From NCBI GenBank assembly GCA_012510305.1, contig JAAZIE010000037.1, positions 1 to 20,306 on the forward strand: a stretch of DNA of 20,306 nucleotides. The letters run 5' to 3'. Below are positions 14,813-20,306 of the stretch, one piece after another. Each line of letters starts with the position of its first letter. Within the stretch, counting starts at the first letter, position 1. The translations under genes were made by a program, and so were the position numbers. The stretch comes from Bacillota bacterium. GTDB taxonomy: Bacteria; Bacillota; Dethiobacteria; DTU022. The notes under the pieces are model-generated. The model saw only the letters and a program-made list of their open reading frames with translations, did no database searches and had not been told where the DNA came from.

Positions 14813-15547
14813 CTAAACAGGTTTTTTCTTATTTTTACCTTTACCGGTCGTTGGACGGGATTTTTTTAACTTGGGCCGGTATACAACTGCCAGTATGACC
14901 GCGGCAATCAGCGCCACCGCGGCGACAACCCCCAAAATAACGGCGGAGAGGTTGGGCGCGCGTGCCGTAAGCTGAAGATGGTTGCTCTGCAGCGGTGAAA
15001 GTTCCCACACCAGGGTTCTCCCGTCTTCGGTCACCTCATCGGCATTGTGAGCAAGGGGCTTTACCGGAAGGGTGAGGATAAAGCGAAGATCCGGCGATAA
15101 AAGTGCCACCAGGTTGCCCTGCTCGCCCATCAGATCTTTTAGGTCAATTTGGGCATCGAGATGATAGGTGGTCGTCAGCGCGCTCTTTTCCTCGATAAAG
15201 ATCTCCTGGTCCTGCAACCCCATATCCCCGGCCAACCCCAGATCGGCCAGTTCGGTCACCGACCGCAGCCTCTTGGCAGCTTTGAAACCGGCCACCTTCT
15301 CATCGGTAGGCTCGATAATGTCAAACCCCTGGGCGGCCAGATCCTCTTTTTTTTCGACAAAGAACTCCTTTTCCAAATCCGGATCCATGGCCAGGATCGC
15401 CCTGGGCGCAGCCAGGGTGATCTCCAGGTCGGCGCTGCGATTCCGGTTTATGGTGAGGTGCATGTTGAACTGCAAGCAGCCGCACAGAAGCAGCGGCGCC
15501 GCCACGGCGACCAATAACAGCAATGCTGCCCTTTTTACTTTAAGCAT
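14813..15547 (-). CDS. Lipoprotein with C-terminal membrane anchor (DUF3153/LppM-like layout)
   Basis: A 244-aa protein. The N-terminus (MLKVKRAALLLLVAVAAPLL) is a lipoprotein signal ending in the lipobox L-C-G-C, with the lipidated cysteine at C24. The mature part (about 25-195) alternates strands and helices and starts FNMHLTINRNRSADLEITLA. This resembles DUF3153/LppM-type lipoproteins, whose strand after the cysteine has an L.i..dgs...t pattern; that family call is tentative. Residues of about 200-224 form a transmembrane helix, followed by a lysine-rich cytoplasmic tail (KLKKSRPTTGKGKNKKKPV). The protein would be held in the membrane at both ends. The start is supported by AAAGGGA about 9-10 bases before the ATG. 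The gene lies directly upstream of lgt, the enzyme that should lipidate it. A terminator isolates it from the giant gene upstream. Confidence 0.85.
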   Translation of the reverse strand: MLKVKRAALLLLVAVAAPLLLCGCLQFNMHLTINRNRSADLEITLAAPRAILAMDPDLEKEFFVEKKEDLAAQGFDIIEPTDEKVAGFKAAKRLRSVTELADLGLAGDMGLQDQEIFIEEKSALTTTYHLDAQIDLKDLMGEQGNLVALLSPDLRFILTLPVKPLAHNADEVTEDGRTLVWELSPLQSNHLQLTARAPNLSAVILGVVAAVALIAAVILAVVYRPKLKKSRPTTGKGKNKKKPV

Positions 15548-15661
15548 GCTTTTGGTTCCCTTTCAATGCGATCATTTTCAGCTCTATTAGCATCGAAGAT
15601 GGATGTAAACACTTTCGGCAAATCTTCAGAGCATCCCTGCTTCCCGATATGAAAAGGGCAC
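15548..15661. other. Short spacer before the lipoprotein-lgt pair
   Basis: It holds the lipoprotein ribosome site and presumably a promoter, since the terminator blocks transcription from the giant gene. On the minus strand a TTTACA (15611-15616 region) could be a -35, but no matching -10 is clear. No RNA gene was seen. Confidence 0.35.
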
Positions 15662-15698
15662 AAAAAAGGGGGCTACCCAAAGGGATGGCCCCCTTTTT
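15662..15698 (-). terminator. Intrinsic terminator after the giant repeat-protein gene
   Basis: GGGGGC (15668-15673) pairs with GCCCCC (15688-15693), extended by A and T runs on both flanks (15662-15667 with 15694-15698). On the minus strand the stem is followed by a T6 run. It lies 7 bases beyond the stop codon of the giant gene. The symmetric A/T flanks mean it could also act in the other direction. Confidence 0.85.
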
Positions 15699-15704
15699 GC
15701 TATC

Positions 15705-18700
15705 TTAGTCTTTGAAGAATTCTATGGCATGCTTGAGGTACTCCCTGTTCTCTTCCATCCAGGGCAACAGTTCCTCCTTATTGGTGATCCTTGAAAGTTC
15801 CTCCAGATCGCTGGGGTCTCCCTGATCCAACATCTTAAAGATATCCGGCAGTATCTTGAGCGCCTTAGGAATAGTCTTGCCTATGGTTTTAATCAGCTTC
15901 CAGGTGTCACCCAAGAAATTTTTCTCCATTTGGAACTGGGGGGATCCCTCCAGGCTATCCACATTGTAGTGGTAATACCCCTTAAGCTCAAAGATAAAGT
16001 CTCGCTCCAGGCCATTTTTCATTTTGGGCGCTGGGAAAACAGTATCAATTTCATCGCCTAGCGGCAACCTCACCCACTGCTCGTTGGAAGGATCGAGAAT
16101 TACCGGTAAAACATCCAGACTACCGTTCAGAGTTGCTTCTCTTGCTTCGATCTTGTGAACATCAGTTATTTGATTTTCGGAGTAGTCGACTGCCACCGAG
16201 CCGAAAACGAAGAAGCCTGTAGGCGACTTCAGTCTTACCTTGAGCACACCCGAGCTTTTATCAACAGTACTCAAATCGATAGGGATCATCGCTTCATACA
16301 GAAAGTCCGCATGGTCGGGCGGATCCCACATCTGTCTAATTAGATCTTGCTCAACCCACTTGGCGCCATCCCATACCTCGATCATCAAGTCGCCGGCATA
16401 GAGGAAACCGATAATATCTTCCTTAAGCGAAGGGATAGAATCAAAGAGGTGCTCGATCCACCACTGATTATTCTTTGCATCAATTTCCTGTAGGAACTTC
16501 AGAGCTGAAGCCTCTCTCAACAAATCGTTCTTTACCGTCACCATAAACTTTGCTTCGGCGGCGTCCGCTTTTACCGGGAATTCAGCCACGTAAAGATCGA
16601 GGTATTTATCCTCATCGTAGCGGCGCATGTAATCAGATTTTACCCTGACGCCGTCGGCGGTGATCTCTTCAAGCAAATCATGCCCTTCGTCGTTGTAAAA
16701 GGCCATCGGTGCGATCCTTTCTGTGATCGTATAGATGTTGCCGTAACGATCAGGAAGTACGTCGATCACACCGGCATCAGCAGGGTAATCAACAGCCCAC
16801 AAGGAAAAGGCGTTAACAAAGGACTTTTGTGGCACCTCTTCCAGAAGCTTGATCCGGTATTCACCATCCGTTTCGGCCAGGTGATCAAGTTGGTAATAGC
16901 CTGTCTCTTCGAGAACTTTGTTCCAGGAACCGCTGATGGCGGCGTGCTCATAATGGTAGTCACTGCCGTCATGGGTATAGATGTACGGGCATCCTGAGGA
17001 CCTGCTAAATCGTGCTTCGAATGTCCTGTCGGAGACAATATTATTTACTGGGTAGTTTTCCGCGGTGCTAACGCGGGTTCCGCCCTCACGCCACTCGTCG
17101 AACTTGCCGTTACTCGATTTGTGGGCTTGCAGGGTTATATTCGATCCCGGCGCCACCGATACGCTTACCGGACTCCCCTGGGCTGTAGTGCCCCCGGGAT
17201 GAACGATGCTGACGTTGCCGTAACTGGTATTGTTGGAGCTGGCTGTCACCACCGGTTCCCTGAATTCAGCCACCAGGTGGCGCGGCCCCGTTACCGTAAA
17301 GGGGTAGACAGCGCTGGTGCTGACCTGCGTGCCTCCCTCCAACCATCGGACAAAGTAGTAGCCGTAGTTGGGAGTGGCAACAACCGTGGCCGGCGAACCC
17401 TCATCGTAGATCTCGCCGCCGGAAACTGTGCCCCAGCCGGGGTTGGCGCTCTCGACGGAGATCTCATGGCTGGGCCACTCGTCGAAATGAGCCACCAGGT
17501 GCAGATCGCTGCCGCCAACGGTAAAAGTGTGGACCCTTTCGCCGGAAAATAGCACGCCGCCCGAGGTCCATTCCTTGAAGGTATAACCCTGCCCGGGCGT
17601 GGCGGTGATCTTCAGCTCCGCCCCTTCGGGATGCTGTTTTGTATCGGGGTATTTCCACTCAGCGGTAACCTGGCCCCAGCCGGCCGGTTGAACCCCCAGG
17701 GTAATTGTTCTCAGGGGCCTGAATACGGCGGTGAGGGTGCGATCTTTCTCGGCAGTAAATGTATAAATAGCCGAGGCATGCACCGGCTCCCCGTTTTCCT
17801 CCCAGCGGTAGAAATCATAGCCCTCGCTGGCCTCGGCTTCAACAGTGACCTGCTCTCCCCGAACAAACCGCCGATCCTCCACGCTGGCGGTGCCGCCTTC
17901 CGCGGGAGAGGCGTTTACCTTAATGTCATAAAGCGGCAAAAAGAGAGCGACCAGGTTCACCGGCTCGTCGGGCATGGTAAAGGTGTACTCAGGCTCATCG
18001 CTGTCAGGTACAACGTCCGCGAGCCACTTATCAAAGACGTGATCTTCGTCAGGTTCGGCCGCAACCGTAACTGAAGCGCCCACATCATGGATTCTGTCTC
18101 CGGTAAAAGTACCGCCCTCAAATTCGCCGAAGCTGATGTTCACCGGGTGGGCTTTGACAAAGTGTCCTACCACAATGCAGTCCTGCTCAATAACAAAATT
18201 ATGGTCTGCTTCGTTACTCAGATATTCTTCATTGAGTGTCCATTCATCAAACCGGTAGCCATAAGAAGGGAACGCCTTGATGTTGACTTCACCGCTACGT
18301 AAACCGGTCTTCCCTTCAACCTTCCCGCCGATCTCGGGCTCCGCCCTGATCGCTTCCAGAAAGTACGCCCCGAAAAAGTTGGCGGTGAGCCGGTAATCCC
18401 GGTCGAGATAGAAAGAATAATTCATTTTCTCGCTCACTGGAGATCCGTCTTCGGTCCAGTCGAAAAAGTTGTAGCCCACCTTGGGTATGGCGAACACGGT
18501 TACCAAGGTGCCCTCGTTAAAGGTGCCGCCGCCGGAGACATGCCCTGCACCGGGCCGAGAAGAGGAAAGCTCCACGGTATACTGCTCCACTTTTTTGAAG
18601 ACCGCCTCATAATGAGAGTCCTCTTCGGCAGTGATGCCGAGCCGGACCTTTTCTCCCGCCACGGCCCCGCCGCGGTCAAGCCAGTGCTCAAATTCGTAAC

Positions 18701-20306
18701 CGGGGCCGGCCACCGCTTTCAGGCCTGCTGTTTCGCCTTTTTTGTAAAGGCCGGCTCCGTAAACCCGGCCGCTCCCCTCCGGCGATGCTGCGGCCGATAC
18801 TGCGATATAGGGTTCAAACCGGGCCGTGATGCGGCGATCCTTATTCGCGGCAAATCTCAGGACCGCCTCTTCTTCGCCTGTATCGATTTTTTTACCGTTT
18901 TCGTACCATCCGGCAAAGTAATGCTCTTTTTCACCCTCGGCTGCCTTGACGGCCAACGCCCTGAGGATTACGTTTTCACCTTTTTTATAAGCGCCCCCGC
19001 CCCAAACCTGGCCGGCGGAGCCGGCGGGTTCAACAGCCGTATCGACCTGACAGGCGCGCACAAAATGAGCGGTGAGCCGGTGCTTCCGGTCGACCTTTAT
19101 TGTACGCACTTCTCCGCTGTATTCCCTGCTTCCCTCGGTCCACCGGTCGAAGAGATAGCCTTTATCGGGAACGGCGGTAACGGTAACCCGCTGCCCTTTT
19201 ACGGCGTTACGGGCGGTGGTTGCCACCCTGCCTCCCCGGTTACCGGCCACGCTTACCTTGATGGGATAGACCGGTGCGAATTCGGCCACCAGGTGGCGAT
19301 CTTTCTCCAGGGTAAAGCGGTAGTCCGAGGTGTTAACATAGCTCAGGGGGATGAAGAGAAAGCCCAGGTCGATCCCCGAAGCCGCTTTTTTGCCGCCCTC
19401 GGTCCAGCGGAGGAAAGCATATCCGGGGTCGGGCCTGGCGGTCACCCTGACGCCGGTTCCCGCCGCCGCCCAAGCGCGGCTGGCAGAGGCCCGGCCGCCC
19501 TTTGTTGAAGAGACGCTGAGCTCGTAAACCGGTAAAAACCGGGCGGTAAGATGGCGATCTTCTTCAACCTTAAAAACATAGGTGGGGCTGTTGCTGATTG
19601 CCTTGCCGTCTTCGATCCATTCGCTAAATATGTAACCGGGTTCGCTGAGCGCTTCCACCTTCACCTGTTCGCCCTTTTCCAAACGCCCCGCAGGCCCGCC
19701 GGCGCGGCCACCCTTTCCGGCGTCCACTGATACGGTATAAAAAGGCTTGAAGTGAGCGATGAGCTCGGCGCCGTCAGCGAGGGCGAACCGGTAAAGCGCT
19801 TCCCGGCCCACCTCCATACCGTTGAGGGTCCACCGGTCGAAAATGTGGCCCGGGCCGGGTACGGCCTTCACCGGAACAACAGAGCCTGCATCTTCGGGTA
19901 AAAATTCCTGCAGCCCCGCCCCCGGGTATACTTTTCCGGCGCCCCAGGTCTTGATCTTGTAGGTGTAAAACCCGGGTTCTTCCTCAACAAAAACAGCCTT
20001 GACCGCTACATCCCGGTCCAGGGTTACCGTTGTCCGGGGCACTCTCCCGTCGGCCACGGGGCCCTCCCAGTGGCTGAAGACCCAGCCCTTTTTGGGCCTG
20101 GCCTCCACGATAACCAGTTTATCCTTCTCCAGGGCATGGGTTCCCGCTTTGGGGCTGACGCTACCCGCACCGCTCAAGTCAAGGGATAGCGCGGCGGTAG
20201 GCGGACCTTCGACATTGATCGCTTTCCATCCAAAATACGCCGTCTCGACAACAGCAGCGAGGAAAAGCGGAATGATCAACAGGAGCCACCACCGGCGCCG
20301 CAAAAA
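15705..20306 (-). CDS. Giant surface protein with about 14 InlB B-repeat-like units (5' end outside window)
   Basis: At least 1532 aa. The frame is open to the window edge. The TTG at 20301-20303 aligns with an internal leucine of the 128-aa paralogue (NILRRRWW), so the real start probably lies a few codons outside. A basic RRRWW leads into one membrane segment (about 5-25) without a clear cleavage site. About 14 divergent InlB B-repeat-like units follow (residues 36-1100, about 76 each). Each ends with the pattern GY.F..W..[GD]G, then F...-D-R-[HD]-L.A.F. Such beta-rich repeats are common in extracellular proteins of bacteria. From residue 1105 comes a distinct C-terminal domain of about 430 residues beginning CPYIYTHDGSDYHYEHA, a 'CPYIY..dG' opening seen in other bacterial surface proteins. 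The last 80 residues or so are helical and charged, and no sortase motif is present. Adhesion or envelope structure is a reasonable inference. A strong terminator follows. Confidence 0.92.
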   Translation of the reverse strand, partial: FLRRRWWLLLIIPLFLAAVVETAYFGWKAINVEGPPTAALSLDLSGAGSVSPKAGTHALEKDKLVIVEARPKKGWVFSHWEGPVADGRVPRTTVTLDRDVAVKAVFVEEEPGFYTYKIKTWGAGKVYPGAGLQEFLPEDAGSVVPVKAVPGPGHIFDRWTLNGMEVGREALYRFALADGAELIAHFKPFYTVSVDAGKGGRAGGPAGRLEKGEQVKVEALSEPGYIFSEWIEDGKAISNSPTYVFKVEEDRHLTARFLPVYELSVSSTKGGRASASRAWAAAGTGVRVTARPDPGYAFLRWTEGGKKAASGIDLGFLFIPLSYVNTSDYRFTLEKDRHLVAEFAPVYPIKVSVAGNRGGRVATTARNAVKGQRVTVTAVPDKGYLFDRWTEGSREYSGEVRTIKVDRKHRLTAHFVRACQVDTAVEPAGSAGQVWGGGAYKKGENVILRALAVKAAEGEKEHYFAGWYENGKKIDTGEEEAVLRFAANKDRRITARFEPYIAVSAAASPEGSGRVYGAGLYKKGETAGLKAVAGPGYEFEHWLDRGGAVAGEKVRLGITAEEDSHYEAVFKKVEQYTVELSSSRPGAGHVSGGGTFNEGTLVTVFAIPKVGYNFFDWTEDGSPVSEKMNYSFYLDRDYRLTANFFGAYFLEAIRAEPEIGGKVEGKTGLRSGEVNIKAFPSYGYRFDEWTLNEEYLSNEADHNFVIEQDCIVVGHFVKAHPVNISFGEFEGGTFTGDRIHDVGASVTVAAEPDEDHVFDKWLADVVPDSDEPEYTFTMPDEPVNLVALFLPLYDIKVNASPAEGGTASVEDRRFVRGEQVTVEAEASEGYDFYRWEENGEPVHASAIYTFTAEKDRTLTAVFRPLRTITLGVQPAGWGQVTAEWKYPDTKQHPEGAELKITATPGQGYTFKEWTSGGVLFSGERVHTFTVGGSDLHLVAHFDEWPSHEISVESANPGWGTVSGGEIYDEGSPATVVATPNYGYYFVRWLEGGTQVSTSAVYPFTVTGPRHLVAEFREPVVTASSNNTSYGNVSIVHPGGTTAQGSPVSVSVAPGSNITLQAHKSSNGKFDEWREGGTRVSTAENYPVNNIVSDRTFEARFSRSSGCPYIYTHDGSDYHYEHAAISGSWNKVLEETGYYQLDHLAETDGEYRIKLLEEVPQKSFVNAFSLWAVDYPADAGVIDVLPDRYGNIYTITERIAPMAFYNDEGHDLLEEITADGVRVKSDYMRRYDEDKYLDLYVAEFPVKADAAEAKFMVTVKNDLLREASALKFLQEIDAKNNQWWIEHLFDSIPSLKEDIIGFLYAGDLMIEVWDGAKWVEQDLIRQMWDPPDHADFLYEAMIPIDLSTVDKSSGVLKVRLKSPTGFFVFGSVAVDYSENQITDVHKIEAREATLNGSLDVLPVILDPSNEQWVRLPLGDEIDTVFPAPKMKNGLERDFIFELKGYYHYNVDSLEGSPQFQMEKNFLGDTWKLIKTIGKTIPKALKILPDIFKMLDQGDPSDLEELSRITNKEELLPWMEENREYLKHAIEFFKD
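16998..20198 (-). repeat. Array of about 14 InlB B-repeat-like protein units
   Basis: Units of about 65-85 residues, each with a GG/G.V turn, a K/EG..V.V.A strand pair, G[YW].F..W, and an F....[RH]L.A.F closing strand. Units are well diverged (for example SEPGYIFSEW, PDKGYLFDRW, SEGYDFYRW, PNYGYYFVRW), so the array is old rather than a recent expansion. Unit 4 has an inserted loop (about 15 residues, GFLFIPLSYVN) and unit 6 a charged insert (AAEGEKEHY). Confidence 0.85.

Noticed and set aside
15705..15800. Sortase or S-layer anchoring signal at the end of the giant protein
   Set aside because: The C-terminus (YLKHAIEFFKD) has no LPXTG-like motif, hydrophobic segment or SLH domain. Anchoring is more likely N-terminal.
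18540..19508. 322-codon open frame on the plus strand
   Set aside because: It is antisense to the InlB-like repeat array, whose repeat pattern is unmistakable.
20301..20303. TTG as the start of the giant repeat-protein gene
   Set aside because: The codon aligns with an internal leucine of the 128-aa paralogue (NILRRRWW), and the frame is open to the window edge, so the true start most likely lies outside.

Overview
The window looks like a piece of an anaerobic, probably Gram-positive (Bacillota, Clostridia-like) genome. The reasons are a moderately high G+C content, strong AGGAGG-type ribosome sites with occasional TTG starts, a giant 2-hydroxyacyl-CoA dehydratase activase-type protein of a kind typical of strict anaerobes, and several very large exported repeat proteins. 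This placement is an inference; no rRNA or other taxonomic marker is present.

Left third (1-6636, + strand): the 3' end of an MFS/GPH-type transporter, a cobalamin-binding radical SAM protein, and a 1449-residue fusion protein with two activase (BcrAD/BadFG) domains followed by a DUF2229 and HgdB-like cysteine-rich reductase part. These three are co-directional and may form one metabolic unit; their substrates are not evident.

Middle (6639-13588, - strand): a near-consensus promoter at 13740-13768 appears to drive three tightly packed genes for exported proteins. They are a 1443-aa secreted helical-repeat protein, a 724-aa secreted protein built on the same plan, and a 128-aa membrane-anchored protein with a single InlB B-repeat-like domain. 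By eye the 1443-aa protein is two tandem copies of the module that makes up the 724-aa protein. I do not recognise this helical module as a described family. It is the best candidate here for an undescribed system.

Right third (13974-20306, - strand): a prolipoprotein diacylglyceryl transferase (Lgt) preceded in the same direction by a lipoprotein with a C-terminal membrane anchor. Beyond a clear intrinsic terminator lies a giant protein (more than 1532 aa, its start just outside the window) with about fourteen InlB B-repeat-like units and a distinct C-terminal domain. Its N-terminus is a close paralogue of the 128-aa protein, which ties the two flanks of the minus-strand block together. Overall the minus strand carries a roughly 13.6-kb island devoted to cell-surface proteins and lipoprotein processing, convergent with the metabolic block on the plus strand. 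No tRNA, rRNA, CRISPR array, transposase or phage gene was seen.
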